A stretch of 64,000 nucleotides of DNA from Lysobacter helvus (GTDB lineage Bacteria > Pseudomonadota > Gammaproteobacteria > Xanthomonadales > Xanthomonadaceae), in NCBI RefSeq assembly GCF_018406645.1, contig NZ_AP024546.1, forward strand, positions 2,852,001 through 2,916,000. The letters are read 5' to 3'. The notes under the pieces are model-generated. The model ran no database searches and was not told the origin of the DNA. It saw only the letters and a list, made by a program, of their open reading frames with translations. Below, one piece after another: positions 43,638 to 53,385 of this stretch. The position numbers and the translations under genes are program-made. How positions within the stretch are numbered: position 1 is the first letter of the stretch; every line of letters begins with the position of its first letter.

Positions 43638-44921
43638 ATGTCCAGCCCGCCCGTCAGCTATTACCGCGCAACCGTCCCCGCGTCGGCCCCGAGGCCCGCG
43701 CCGTCGGGCAGAAGTGCGACGCGCGTCTGCATCGTGGGGGGCGGCTTCGCGGGATTGAACACGGCGCTCGGCCTGGCCGAACGCGGCGTGCGCGACGTCG
43801 TGTTGCTCGAAGCGGAGACCGTGGGCCACGGCGCGTCGGGTCGCAACGGCGGCTTCGTGTTCGGCGGGTTCTCGCGCGGCGAGGGCGCGTTGCTGCACGA
43901 CCTCGGACCCGATCGCGCCCGTGCGCTGTATCGCGGCACGCTCGACGCAGTGGAATTGATCCGCGCGCGCACCGATCGTTACGCGATCGACTGCGAGCGC
44001 ACCGATGCCGGCGTGATCTGGGCGAACTGGTTCCGCGATCCGGACGTGCTGCGCGCGCGCCAGCGCCTGCTGCAGGAATCTTTCGGCGTCGACTGGCAAT
44101 GGATGCCGCGCGAACAGGTCCGCGACGTGCTGCGCACCGATCGCTACACCGACGCCTTGTTCGAACCGCAGGCCTTCCACTTCCATCCGCTGAAATACGC
44201 GCGCGGCATCGCGGCGGCGGCCGAAGGGCAGGGCGTGCGCATCCACGAGCACGCGCCGGTCGTCGCGCTGGAACGCCAGGGCGCCGGCTGGAAGGTGCGC
44301 ACCGCCTCGGCGGAGATCGATGCCGAGCACGTCGTGCTGGCCTGCGGCGGTTACCTCGCAGGATTGCGCCGCGACGTGGACGCCAGCGTGTTGCCGATCG
44401 CCACCTACGTGATGGTCACCGAACCGCTCGGCGATCGCCTGCACGATGCGATGCGCACGCGCGCCGCGGTGTACGACACGCGCTTCGCATTCGATTACTA
44501 CCGCCCGCTGCCCGATACGCGCCTGCTGTGGGGCGGTCGCATCTCGATCCTCAACCGCGACGCGCGCGCGGTCGAACGCGTGTTGCGGCGCGACCTGCAC
44601 CGCGTGTTCCCGCAGCTCGATGGCGTGGGCGTGGACTTCGCGTGGTCGGGCCTGATGAGTTACGCGCGGCATGAGATGCCGCAGGTCGGGCGCATCGATG
44701 ACGGTCTGTGGCTGGCGCAGGCGTTCGGGGGCCACGGCGTGGCGCCGACGACGTTCGGCGGCGAAACCGTCGCCGCCGGCATTGCGCACGGCGACGAAGG
44801 TTGGAAGGAACTCTCGCGTTACGGCCTGGACCCGGCGTACAAGCCGGTGGGCTTCCTCGCCGCGCAGGCGAGTTACTGGTCCGCGCAGTGGCGCGACGCC
44901 TGGAAGGCGCGCGCCACCTAG
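43638..44921 (+). CDS. FAD-dependent amine oxidase-like enzyme (PuuB/DAO family)
   Basis: Protein of 427 residues. Start MSSPPVSYYRATV is like gamma-glutamylputrescine oxidase proteins. FAD binding: RVCIVGGGFAGLNTALGLAE (Rossmann dinucleotide motif), then GHGASGRNGGFVFGGFSRG, and the C-terminal FGGHGVAPTTFGGE. It would oxidise an amine, possibly gamma-glutamyl-putrescine, to an aldehyde with H2O2. Agmatine genes 10 kb away make putrescine, so the link is suggestive, but no other Puu genes are present. The stop is 2 bases before the convergent thiolase stop. Confidence 0.85.
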   Translation: MSSPPVSYYRATVPASAPRPAPSGRSATRVCIVGGGFAGLNTALGLAERGVRDVVLLEAETVGHGASGRNGGFVFGGFSRGEGALLHDLGPDRARALYRGTLDAVELIRARTDRYAIDCERTDAGVIWANWFRDPDVLRARQRLLQESFGVDWQWMPREQVRDVLRTDRYTDALFEPQAFHFHPLKYARGIAAAAEGQGVRIHEHAPVVALERQGAGWKVRTASAEIDAEHVVLACGGYLAGLRRDVDASVLPIATYVMVTEPLGDRLHDAMRTRAAVYDTRFAFDYYRPLPDTRLLWGGRISILNRDARAVERVLRRDLHRVFPQLDGVGVDFAWSGLMSYARHEMPQVGRIDDGLWLAQAFGGHGVAPTTFGGETVAAGIAHGDEGWKELSRYGLDPAYKPVGFLAAQASYWSAQWRDAWKARAT

Positions 44922-44922
44922 G

Positions 44923-46128
<1,206 letters not shown>

Positions 46129-46136
46129 GTGCGTTC

Positions 46137-48512
46137 TCAGTTCCTGAGCGGCTTGCCGGTCTTCAGCATGTGCGCGATGCGTTCCTGGGTCTTCGGCATC
46201 TGCGCCAGCGCGACGAAGTGTTCGCGTTCCAGGCGCAGCAGCCAGTCTTCGTCGACCAGCGAACCGCGATCGATCTCGCCGCCGCACAGCACGGTGGCGA
46301 TGCGCGTAGCGATTTCGTAGTCGTGCGGCGAGATGAAGCGGCCTTCCAGCATGTTGACGAGCATCATCTTGAACGTGGCGATGCCGACGTCGCCGGCGAC
46401 TTGCACGCGGCGCGCGGGCAGGGGCGGGCGATAGCCGCCTTCGGCCAGCGCGCGGGCATGCGCGCGGGCGACGTGCAGCAGCTCGTAGGCGTTGAACACG
46501 ACCGGGTCGCCGTCGCGCGCGAGCTTGAGCGCCTTCGCTTCGAACGCGGAGGTCGACACCTTGCCCATCGCGACGCTTTCGAACGCGGTCTTGAGCTGCG
46601 CGAACACATCGCCGCCGGGGCCGGCCGCGTCGGACGCACGCACCGCGAGTTCCTTCAGGCCGCCACCCGCAGGCAGCAAGCCGACGCCCGCTTCGACGAG
46701 GCCGACATAGCTTTCGAGCCCGAACACCGTGCGCGCCGCGTGCATCTGGAATTCGCAGCCGCCGCCGAGCGCGAGCCCGCGCACCGCGGCGACGACGGGC
46801 ACCAGCGCGTACTTGATGCGCTGGCTGGTCGCCTGGAACTGCGCGACCATCGCTTCGAACCCCTTGACGTCGCCGGCCTGCAACAGGCCCAGCGCACCGG
46901 CGAGGTCCGCGCCGGCGGAGAAGGGTTCCTTCGGTTGCCAGATCACCAGGCCGCGGAAGTCGCGTTCGGCGATCGCCACGGCTTCCTGCAGGCCGGACAG
47001 CACCTGGTCGTTCACCGTGTGCAGCTTGGTCTTGAAGCCGACGACGGCGATGTCGTCGCCTTCGTCCACCCACATGCGCACGCCGTCGTTCTCGAACACG
47101 GTGCGGCCCTGCGAGGCCTTCTCGCCCAGCAGCGGATCGGGGAAGCGCTGGCGCGCGTACACCGGGTTGTCGGAGCGCGGCACCATCGCGTTGCGCGCGG
47201 GGCTGAAGCTGCCCGTCGGCGCATGCACGCCATCGCGGCCATCGAACACCCAGTCCGGCAGCGGCGCCGTGCTCATCGCCTTGCCGCCCACGATGTCTTC
47301 GGCGATCCAGTCGGCGACCTGCTTCCAGCCCGCGGCCTGCCAGGTTTCGAACGGACCGAGCGACCAGCCGTAGCCCCAGCGCAGCGCGAGGTCGACGTCG
47401 CGCGCGGTGTCGGCGATGTCGGCCAGGTGGTAGGCGCTGTAGTGGAAGGTGTCGCGGAAGCAGTTCCACAGGAACTGCGCCTGCGGATGCGTACTCGCGC
47501 GCAGGGCGGCGAACTTCTTCGCGGGGTCGCGTTCCTTGAGCAGCGCGGCGACGTCCGGATCGATGTCGCTGTTCGACGCGCGGTAGTCCTGCGCCGCGAG
47601 GTCGAGGACGAGGATGTCCTTGCCGCGCTTGGTGTAGAAGCCCGCACCGGCCTTCTGCCCGAGCGCGCCCTTCGACACGAGGGCCTGCAGCCAAGCCGGC
47701 GCCTGGAAGTACGCGTGCCACGGATCATCCGGCAGCGTGTCGGCCATCGTCTTGATGACGTGCGCCATCGTGTCGAGGCCGACGACGTCGGCCGTGCGAT
47801 ACGTCGCCGACTTCGGGCGGCCGATCGCCGGGCCCGTCAGCGCATCGACGGTGTCGAAGCCGAGCTTGCCCTGTTCGGTGTGGTGCATCGCGGCCAGCAT
47901 CGAGAACACGCCGATGCGGTTGCCGATGAAGTTCGGCGTGTCCTTGGCGATCACCACGCCCTTGCCGAGCGTGGTGACGAGGAAGGACTCGAGCGCGGCG
48001 AGGATGGCGGGCTCGGTGGTCTTCGCCGGGATGAGTTCCGCCAGGTGCATGTAGCGCGGCGGGTTGAAGAAGTGCACGCCGCAGAAGCGGTGGCGCAGGG
48101 CTTCGGGCAGTACGCCGGCGAGCGCATCGATACCGAGGCCCGAGGTGTTGCTGGCGAGCACCGCGTGGTCCGGCACGAACGGCGCGATGCGCTTGTACAG
48201 GTCCTGCTTCCAGTCCATGCGTTCGGCGATCGCTTCGATCACCAGGTCGCAGCCGCGCAGCAGTTCCAGGCCCGTGTCGTAGTTGGCCGGCACGATGCGT
48301 TCGGCGAGCGATGCGGTGGCGAGCGGGGCAGGCGAGAGCTTCGCGAGGTTCGCGATCGCCTTCGCAGCGATCCCGTTCGGATCGCCTTCCTTCGCCGGGA
48401 GGTCGAACAACACCGTGTCGACGCCCGCATTGGTGAGGTGCGCGGCGATCTGCGCCCCCATGACACCAGCCCCGAGCACCGCGGCGCGGCGCACAAGCAA
48501 GTTCTTAGACAT
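46137..48512 (-). CDS. fadN: 3-hydroxyacyl-CoA dehydrogenase/enoyl-CoA hydratase (FadN type)
   Basis: Protein of 791 residues. The dehydrogenase comes first: NAD motif AAVLGAGVMGAQIAAHLTNA, then SNTSGLGI, HFFNPPRYMHLAELIP and KDTPNFIGNRIGVF. The enoyl-CoA hydratase part is at the C-terminal half (FSAGADLAGALG; AAVRGLALGGGCEFQMHAA). This order is opposite to FadB, where the hydratase is N-terminal, and matches FadN/YusL. It performs hydration and oxidation of enoyl-CoA in beta-oxidation. AAGGA lies upstream of the ATG. The order regulator-fadN-fadA is a single operon. Confidence 0.93.
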   Translation of the reverse strand: MSKNLLVRRAAVLGAGVMGAQIAAHLTNAGVDTVLFDLPAKEGDPNGIAAKAIANLAKLSPAPLATASLAERIVPANYDTGLELLRGCDLVIEAIAERMDWKQDLYKRIAPFVPDHAVLASNTSGLGIDALAGVLPEALRHRFCGVHFFNPPRYMHLAELIPAKTTEPAILAALESFLVTTLGKGVVIAKDTPNFIGNRIGVFSMLAAMHHTEQGKLGFDTVDALTGPAIGRPKSATYRTADVVGLDTMAHVIKTMADTLPDDPWHAYFQAPAWLQALVSKGALGQKAGAGFYTKRGKDILVLDLAAQDYRASNSDIDPDVAALLKERDPAKKFAALRASTHPQAQFLWNCFRDTFHYSAYHLADIADTARDVDLALRWGYGWSLGPFETWQAAGWKQVADWIAEDIVGGKAMSTAPLPDWVFDGRDGVHAPTGSFSPARNAMVPRSDNPVYARQRFPDPLLGEKASQGRTVFENDGVRMWVDEGDDIAVVGFKTKLHTVNDQVLSGLQEAVAIAERDFRGLVIWQPKEPFSAGADLAGALGLLQAGDVKGFEAMVAQFQATSQRIKYALVPVVAAVRGLALGGGCEFQMHAARTVFGLESYVGLVEAGVGLLPAGGGLKELAVRASDAAGPGGDVFAQLKTAFESVAMGKVSTSAFEAKALKLARDGDPVVFNAYELLHVARAHARALAEGGYRPPLPARRVQVAGDVGIATFKMMLVNMLEGRFISPHDYEIATRIATVLCGGEIDRGSLVDEDWLLRLEREHFVALAQMPKTQERIAHMLKTGKPLRN

Positions 48513-48566
48513 GTTTCTTAAGTCCTTGAAACGAAATGTGAAAGATCGTGTTCTTGAGAAACCACT

Positions 48567-49187
48567 TCAACTCTTGAAGCCGGCCGCCGCGAAGCGGATC
48601 AACTCCTTCGCCGCGTGCTCGCGATGTGCGGATTCGGAGACGCCGGACGGCCGCTTGATCAGGCCGAAATCCGCCATGGCATAGGTGAGTGCGCCGGACA
48701 GGAAATCCAGCCGCCAGTACAGCGCTTCCTTCGTCAGCCCCGGCATGCAGCCGGCGATCGCCTTCGCGAAATCGCGCAGCACGTGGCCGTACTGGTCGGA
48801 GAGGAACTTGCGCAGGCCGTCGTTCTTTTCCGCGTAGGCGCGGGCGATCACGCGGATGAAGGCGCCGCCGCCGTGGCGGTCCTGCGCCATCGCCAGCGCC
48901 GGTTCGACGAAGGCGGCGAGGATGGGTTCGAGGTCGCCCGGGTGGTCCTTCTGGGCAACTTTCAACGCGGCCAGGCGCGCGGCGCTCATGTCGTCCATGC
49001 GGCGGCGGAAGACCTCGTTGACCAGGTTTTCCTTGCTGCCGAAGTGGTAGTTGACCGCGGCGATGTTGACGTCGGCACGGCTGGTCACCTGGCGCAGCGA
49101 CGTGCCGGAAAACCCGTACTGGGCGAACAGTTCTTCGGCGGCACCGAGGATCCGGTCCTTGGTGGAGAAATGGGCGGTGGCGGTCAT
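48567..49187 (-). CDS. psrA: PsrA-like TetR repressor of fatty-acid degradation
   Basis: Protein of 206 residues. The helix-turn-helix region (RILGAAEELFAQYGFSGTSL, then RQVTSRADVNIAAVNYHFGS, then KENLVNEVFRRRM) is very close to PsrA of pseudomonads. The rest has DHPGDLEPILAAFVEPALAM and KFLSDQYGHVLRDFAKAI, and ends in KELIRFAAAGFKS. PsrA proteins release DNA when long-chain fatty acids or acyl-CoA bind. The promoter has a CAAAC-N4-GTTTG site, the known PsrA box, so it should repress itself and the downstream fadN-fadA genes. Confidence 0.9.
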   Translation of the reverse strand: MTATAHFSTKDRILGAAEELFAQYGFSGTSLRQVTSRADVNIAAVNYHFGSKENLVNEVFRRRMDDMSAARLAALKVAQKDHPGDLEPILAAFVEPALAMAQDRHGGGAFIRVIARAYAEKNDGLRKFLSDQYGHVLRDFAKAIAGCMPGLTKEALYWRLDFLSGALTYAMADFGLIKRPSGVSESAHREHAAKELIRFAAAGFKS

Positions 49188-49226
49188 GGCGGGGTCTCGC
49201 TGCGGGGCCGGCAAGCGGCCGTTCGA

Positions 49227-49244
49227 ATCAAACGCTTGTTTGAT
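49227..49244. promoter_or_regulatory. PsrA-type operator ATCAAAC-N4-GTTTGAT
   Basis: A perfect 7-bp inverted repeat around GCTT. It contains CAAAC-N4-GTTTG, matching the known PsrA consensus (G/C)AAAC-N2-4-GTTT(G/C). It starts at the -10 box of the repressor gene. Confidence 0.85.
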
Positions 49245-49272
49245 GCTAGTCCGTACGCCGACGTATCGTCAA
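49243..49272 (-). promoter_or_regulatory. promoter of the psrA-fadN-fadA operon
   Basis: On the minus strand TTGACG (49267-49272), 18 bases, TAGCAT (49243-49248). The operator overlaps the end of the -10 box, so a bound repressor would block RNA polymerase. Confidence 0.75.
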
Positions 49273-49339
49273 CGCCGCGCACCCCACGCCCCGGTGAACG
49301 CGACAGGGTTCCACGCGTGCATCGAACGTGTTCAGTGGT

Positions 49340-49345
49340 TAGAAT
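49340..49345 (+). promoter_or_regulatory. -10-like element (TAGAAT) with no gene directly after
   Basis: TAGAAT lies 21 bases before a strong terminator hairpin and about 100 bases before ndk. No -35 box is clear. Confidence 0.35.
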
Positions 49346-49365
49346 CGCCGCCAGCCATATCGGCT

Positions 49366-49391
49366 AAACCCGCGTCCCGCCGCGGGTTTTT
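49366..49391 (+). terminator. intrinsic terminator upstream of ndk
   Basis: AAACCCGCG (49366-49374), loop TCCCGC, CGCGGGTTT (49381-49389), then a T-run TTTTT (49387-49391). No plus-strand gene ends before it; see findings. Confidence 0.85.
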
Positions 49392-49448
49392 CTGTTATCT
49401 TCGGCCCCGCGCAAAGACGGGTCCGACATTAGCCCGGAGAGTTTCCCC

Positions 49449-49874
49449 ATGGCGCTGGAGCGCACCCTTTCGATCATCAAGCCCGATGCCGTTGCCAAGA
49501 ACGTCGTCGGCGAAATCTATTCCCGTTTCGAGAAGGCCGGCCTGAAGGTCGTGGCCGCCAAGATGAAGCACCTGTCGAAGCAGGAAGCGGAAGGTTTCTA
49601 CGCCGTGCACCGCGAGCGCCCGTTCTTCAGCGCGCTGGTCAACTTCATGAGCTCCGGTCCGGTGATGATCCAGGCACTGGAAGGCGAAGGCGCCGTGCTG
49701 AAGAACCGCGACCTGATGGGCGCCACCAATCCGAAGGATGCCGCGCCGGGCACGATCCGCGCCGACTTCGCCGATTCGATCGACGCCAATGCCGTGCACG
49801 GTTCCGACTCGCTGGAAAATGCCGCGATCGAAATCGCGTACTTCTTCCCGGCCACGGACGTCTACACGCGTTGA
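49449..49874 (+). CDS. ndk: nucleoside diphosphate kinase
   Basis: Protein of 141 residues, standard length. [20 protein letters not shown] and the phospho-histidine His117 in [20 protein letters not shown] are diagnostic. It balances nucleoside triphosphates using ATP. GGAGAG lies 7 bases before the ATG. ndk followed by rlmN is the conserved order. TTATCT at 49395-49400, just after the terminator, could be its -10 box. Confidence 0.98.
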   Translation: MALERTLSIIKPDAVAKNVVGEIYSRFEKAGLKVVAAKMKHLSKQEAEGFYAVHRERPFFSALVNFMSSGPVMIQALEGEGAVLKNRDLMGATNPKDAAPGTIRADFADSIDANAVHGSDSLENAAIEIAYFFPATDVYTR

Positions 49875-49879
49875 GCGAC

Positions 49880-51031
49880 ATGACCGCGATCGCCGCCAAG
49901 CAGAACCTGCTCGACCTCGATCGCGAGGGACTGGAGCGCTTCTTCGCCGACACGCTCGGCGAGAAGCGTTTCCGCGCCCACCAGGTGATGAAGTGGATCC
50001 ACCATCGCCACGTCACCGACTTCAATGAAATGACCGACCTCGGCAAGGCGCTGCGCGCCAAGCTCGAGGACAGCGCGCACGTGCTCGTGCCGAAGGTGCA
50101 GTTCGAAAAGCCTTCGCTGGACGGCACGCACAAGTGGCTGCTCGGCATGGATGGCGGCAACGCCATCGAAACCGTCTTCATCCCCGACAAGGGCCGCGGC
50201 ACGCTGTGCGTGTCGTCGCAGGTGGGCTGTGCGCTCAACTGCCAGTTCTGTTCCACCGCCACGCAGGGCTTCAACCGCAACCTCTCCACCGCCGAGATCA
50301 TCGGCCAGGTGTGGGTGGCCGCGAAGCACCTGGGCAACGTGCCGCATCGCCAGCGCAAGCTCACCAACGTGGTGATGATGGGCATGGGCGAGCCGCTGAT
50401 GAATTTCGACAACGTCGTGCGCGCGATGAGCGTGATGCGCGACGACCTGGGCTTCGGCCTGGCCAACAAGCGCGTCACGCTGTCCACCGCCGGCATGGTG
50501 CCGATGATCGACAAGCTGGGCGAGGTGAGCGACGTGTCGCTCGCCGTGTCGCTGCATGCGCCGAACGACGAGCTGCGCAGCGAGCTGGTGCCGCTCAACA
50601 AGAAGTACCCGATCGCCGAGCTCATGGCCTCGTGCGAGCGTTACGTTGCGCGCAAGCGCGGCAGTTCGATCACCTTCGAATACACGCTGATGAAGGGCGT
50701 CAACGACCAGCCGCAGCATGCGAAGCAACTCGCGCGCCTGATGCACAAGTTCGACAACGCCGTGCAGATGAAGGACGCGGCGAAGGTCAACCTGATTCCG
50801 TTCAATCCCTTCCCCGGCACGCGCTTCGAGCGCTCGGCCGACGAAGACATCCGCGCCTTCCAGAAAACCTTGCAGGAAGCGCGCGTGCTGGCCACGGTCC
50901 GCAGGACGCGTGGCGACGACATCGATGCCGCATGCGGCCAGCTGAAGGGGCAGGTACTTGATCGGACCCGGCGACAGGCGGAATTCCGCAAGCACCTGGC
51001 AGAACAGGGGATCGGCGATGCGGCCGCGTAA
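49880..51031 (+). CDS. rlmN: 23S rRNA (adenine2503-C2)/tRNA methyltransferase RlmN
   Basis: Protein of 383 residues, a radical SAM enzyme. The cluster motif is [20 protein letters not shown], with [14 protein letters not shown] and [16 protein letters not shown]. The conserved Cys in [10 protein letters not shown] near the C-terminus takes part in the methyl transfer. It methylates A2503 of 23S rRNA and A37 of some tRNAs. A TTG at 49871 overlapping the ndk stop (TTGA) is a possible earlier start giving 3 more residues. Confidence 0.97.
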   Translation: MTAIAAKQNLLDLDREGLERFFADTLGEKRFRAHQVMKWIHHRHVTDFNEMTDLGKALRAKLEDSAHVLVPKVQFEKPSLDGTHKWLLGMDGGNAIETVFIPDKGRGTLCVSSQVGCALNCQFCSTATQGFNRNLSTAEIIGQVWVAAKHLGNVPHRQRKLTNVVMMGMGEPLMNFDNVVRAMSVMRDDLGFGLANKRVTLSTAGMVPMIDKLGEVSDVSLAVSLHAPNDELRSELVPLNKKYPIAELMASCERYVARKRGSSITFEYTLMKGVNDQPQHAKQLARLMHKFDNAVQMKDAAKVNLIPFNPFPGTRFERSADEDIRAFQKTLQEARVLATVRRTRGDDIDAACGQLKGQVLDRTRRQAEFRKHLAEQGIGDAAA

Positions 51032-51833
51032 GGCCCTCGCACTGCTCCTGCTCTTGGCCCTTGCCGGGGCCGGCTGTTCGCGCGTTGCCCTGTTCAAGAC
51101 CGATCCGTCCCGCAAGGACTTCGATCGCGTCGCCGAACCCGTCGAAGTGCACGACACCGCCGCCAGCCGCGAGCGCGACACCGCACGCCTGGCCGCCGAC
51201 CGCTCGCAGCAGAAACTCCTCGAAGGCGACCTCGACGCCGCCGAAGCGCAGGCCAACAAGGCGCTGAAGGCGGACCCGAAGCTCGCCGACGCCTACACGC
51301 TGCTCGCCGTCATCGCCGACCGCCGCGGCAACAGCGCGCTGGCGGGCACGCAGTACATGCGCGCCGCGGAACTCGACCCTTCCGGCGCCACGCTCAACAA
51401 CTACGGCACCTGGCTGTGCACCAACGGCCGCGCGGCGGAATCGCTGCCGTGGTTCGACAAGGCCCTGCAGGATCCCTCGTACCGCTCGCGCACCAGCGCG
51501 ATGGCCAACGCGGGCAAGTGCACGCTGGATGCCGGCCGCCCGCTCGACGCCGAGCAGATGCTGCGCGCCACGTTGCAGATGGACCCCAACGATCCGGTGG
51601 CCCTGGGCACGATGGCCAGCATCGCGTTCCGCGCCGGGCGTTACATGGAAGCGCGCGCGTTTTCCGAGCGCAGGCTCGCCGCGGCGGCGGTCACGCCCGA
51701 AGCGCTCCAACTTGCGTCACAGATCGAAGACAAACTCGGCGACAGTGCCGCATCCGCGCGCTACGTTCGCCGCCTGAGGGAAGAGTTCCCCGGCGTTGCG
51801 CAGGGGAACGCGGGGGGATCGAAAGCACCATGA
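51018..51833 (+). CDS. pilF: type IV pilus biogenesis/stability lipoprotein PilF (PilW)
   Basis: Protein of 271 residues. Lipoprotein signal [15 protein letters not shown], then tetratricopeptide repeats ([40 protein letters not shown]-like; [19 protein letters not shown]). The protein pilots the secretin PilQ into the outer membrane. The start lies 14 bases inside the end of rlmN, with AGGGGA 7 bases upstream. The rlmN-pilF-rodZ order is that of other gammaproteobacteria. Confidence 0.92.
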   Translation: MRPRKALALLLLLALAGAGCSRVALFKTDPSRKDFDRVAEPVEVHDTAASRERDTARLAADRSQQKLLEGDLDAAEAQANKALKADPKLADAYTLLAVIADRRGNSALAGTQYMRAAELDPSGATLNNYGTWLCTNGRAAESLPWFDKALQDPSYRSRTSAMANAGKCTLDAGRPLDAEQMLRATLQMDPNDPVALGTMASIAFRAGRYMEARAFSERRLAAAAVTPEALQLASQIEDKLGDSAASARYVRRLREEFPGVAQGNAGGSKAP

Positions 51834-52645
51834 TGGACGCCGATCACTACGTTTCCGAGTCGGGGGTGGGCCTGCGCCTGCGGAAGGCGCGCGAGGCCGC
51901 CGGCTTGTCGCTGGAAGACGTCGCCGCGCAGTTGCACATGCCGTCGCGCGTCGTGCAGTCGCTGGAAGAAGAAGACTGGGCCCGCCTGGGCGCACCGGTG
52001 TTCGTGCGCGGGCAACTGCGCAGCTACTCGCGCCTGCTCGGGCTGGTCACCTCGACCACCATCGCCGCCTCCGGCGTCGCACCGATCGAACCGCCGGCGC
52101 TCGTGCCGCGCAGCTACACCCCGCGCATGCACCGGCTCATCGAGCAGGGCACGCGGCGGATGGTCTACATCGTGATCACCGCGGCGATCGTCGTGCCCGT
52201 GTGGCTGGCGACCAAACCGCATCTGAACAGCACGCGCGATCCGGCCACCGTGCAATCGCTCGATGCACCGGCCGCGGGCGCACCGTCGCTCGGCCAGGCC
52301 ACCTCGGTGCAGCACCCCGCCTCCGAAGCGCCGGTGGTGGCGTCGATGACGCCGTCGCTCGCGCCGCGCCCGTCCGCGCAGCCCGCATTGATCCTGCGTT
52401 TTTCGGGCGACAGCTGGATCCAGGTGCAGGCGCCGGATGGCCGCACGCTCGAGAAAAGCCTGGTGCCCGCGGGCTCCACGCGCAGCTACGTGGCCGGTGA
52501 AGTCGGCCGTGTGACCCTGGGCAATGCGTCGGCCGTGGCGGTCCAGCAAGGCGACCGCGCGCAGGACCTCACGCCCTTCCGCCGTGCGAACGTCGCACGC
52601 TTTCAGGTATCCTCCGACGGCTCTCTGGCGCCGGTCCGCGACTGA
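51830..52645 (+). CDS. rodZ: cell-shape protein RodZ
   Basis: Protein of 271 residues. Helix-turn-helix at the N-terminus (VGLRLRKAREAAGLSLEDVA, then AQLHMPSRVVQSLEEEDW), a single membrane helix near 110-125 (MVYIVITAAIVVPVWL), a Pro/Ala/Ser-rich spacer, and a C-terminal DUF4115 domain (LILRFSGDSWIQVQAPDGR). RodZ links MreB filaments to the envelope machinery. The ATG overlaps the pilF stop (ATGA). The E. coli neighbours ispG and hisS are missing between it and yfgM. Confidence 0.93.
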   Translation: MMDADHYVSESGVGLRLRKAREAAGLSLEDVAAQLHMPSRVVQSLEEEDWARLGAPVFVRGQLRSYSRLLGLVTSTTIAASGVAPIEPPALVPRSYTPRMHRLIEQGTRRMVYIVITAAIVVPVWLATKPHLNSTRDPATVQSLDAPAAGAPSLGQATSVQHPASEAPVVASMTPSLAPRPSAQPALILRFSGDSWIQVQAPDGRTLEKSLVPAGSTRSYVAGEVGRVTLGNASAVAVQQGDRAQDLTPFRRANVARFQVSSDGSLAPVRD

Positions 52646-52743
52646 CGCAGGGCCACGCAGGCAGGTCGACACGGTGGTGCGACGTGCGCGCGTGCGCAAT
52701 CCGCATCCCCCTGAACGACTCATAGAAAAAGCCCAGAGGCAGC

Positions 52744-53385
52744 ATGGCGATCGACGACCTGCTCGACGAACACGAACAAAGCGAACGCGTCCGCGGCTGG
52801 CTGCGCAACAACGGCGGCGGCCTGGTGATGGGCATCGCCCTCGGCCTTGCCGCCATCGGCGGCTGGCAGTGGTGGCAGCAGAAGCAGGTGGGCGAACGCC
52901 TCGCCGCCGCGCAGCAATACGACACGCTGGTGCACGAGGTGCAGGCCGGCGACGTCAAGAAGGCGCAGGGCACCGCCGCCACGCTGGTGAAGTCCGGCAA
53001 CGACTACGCCGCGCTCGCCGCGATGCAGCTGGCCAAGAAGCAGGTGGAGGCCGGCGACACCACGCAGGCCATCGCCACGCTGCGCGCCGTGCAATCGAAG
53101 GATCCGGCCATCGCCGCCGTACTGCAGTCGCGCCTGGCGCGCCTGCTCATCGACGATGGCAAGCCGCAGGACGCCCTCGCGCTCCTCGGCGACAAACCCA
53201 CGGGCGCAGCCGCGCTCGAAGCCCGCGGCGACGCGTTGTATGCGCTCAAGCGCACCGACGACGCCCGTGCCGCCTACACGCAGGCGCTGGCGAAGCTCGA
53301 CGTGGCCATGCCGCAGCGCCGCGTCGTCGAACTCAAGCTCATCCAGGTCGGCGGCAACCCGACCCGTCCGGAGAACCGCAGCTGA
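52744..53385 (+). CDS. yfgM: YfgM-family translocon-associated protein
   Basis: Protein of 213 residues. N-terminal helix (GGLVMGIALGLAAIGGWQWW) followed by TPR-like helices (AAMQLAKKQVEAGDTTQAI; ALEARGDALYALKRTDDAR). This is the YfgM/TPR_21 family, an inner-membrane protein linked to SecYEG and PpiD. Its stop shares a base with the bamB start. A 98-base gap to rodZ holds nothing recognisable. Confidence 0.93.
   Translation: MAIDDLLDEHEQSERVRGWLRNNGGGLVMGIALGLAAIGGWQWWQQKQVGERLAAAQQYDTLVHEVQAGDVKKAQGTAATLVKSGNDYAALAAMQLAKKQVEAGDTTQAIATLRAVQSKDPAIAAVLQSRLARLLIDDGKPQDALALLGDKPTGAAALEARGDALYALKRTDDARAAYTQALAKLDVAMPQRRVVELKLIQVGGNPTRPENRS

Noticed and set aside
49366-49391. possible tRNA remnant upstream of ndk
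   Set aside because: Only a simple 9-bp terminator stem with T-run; no cloverleaf arms or CCA end.
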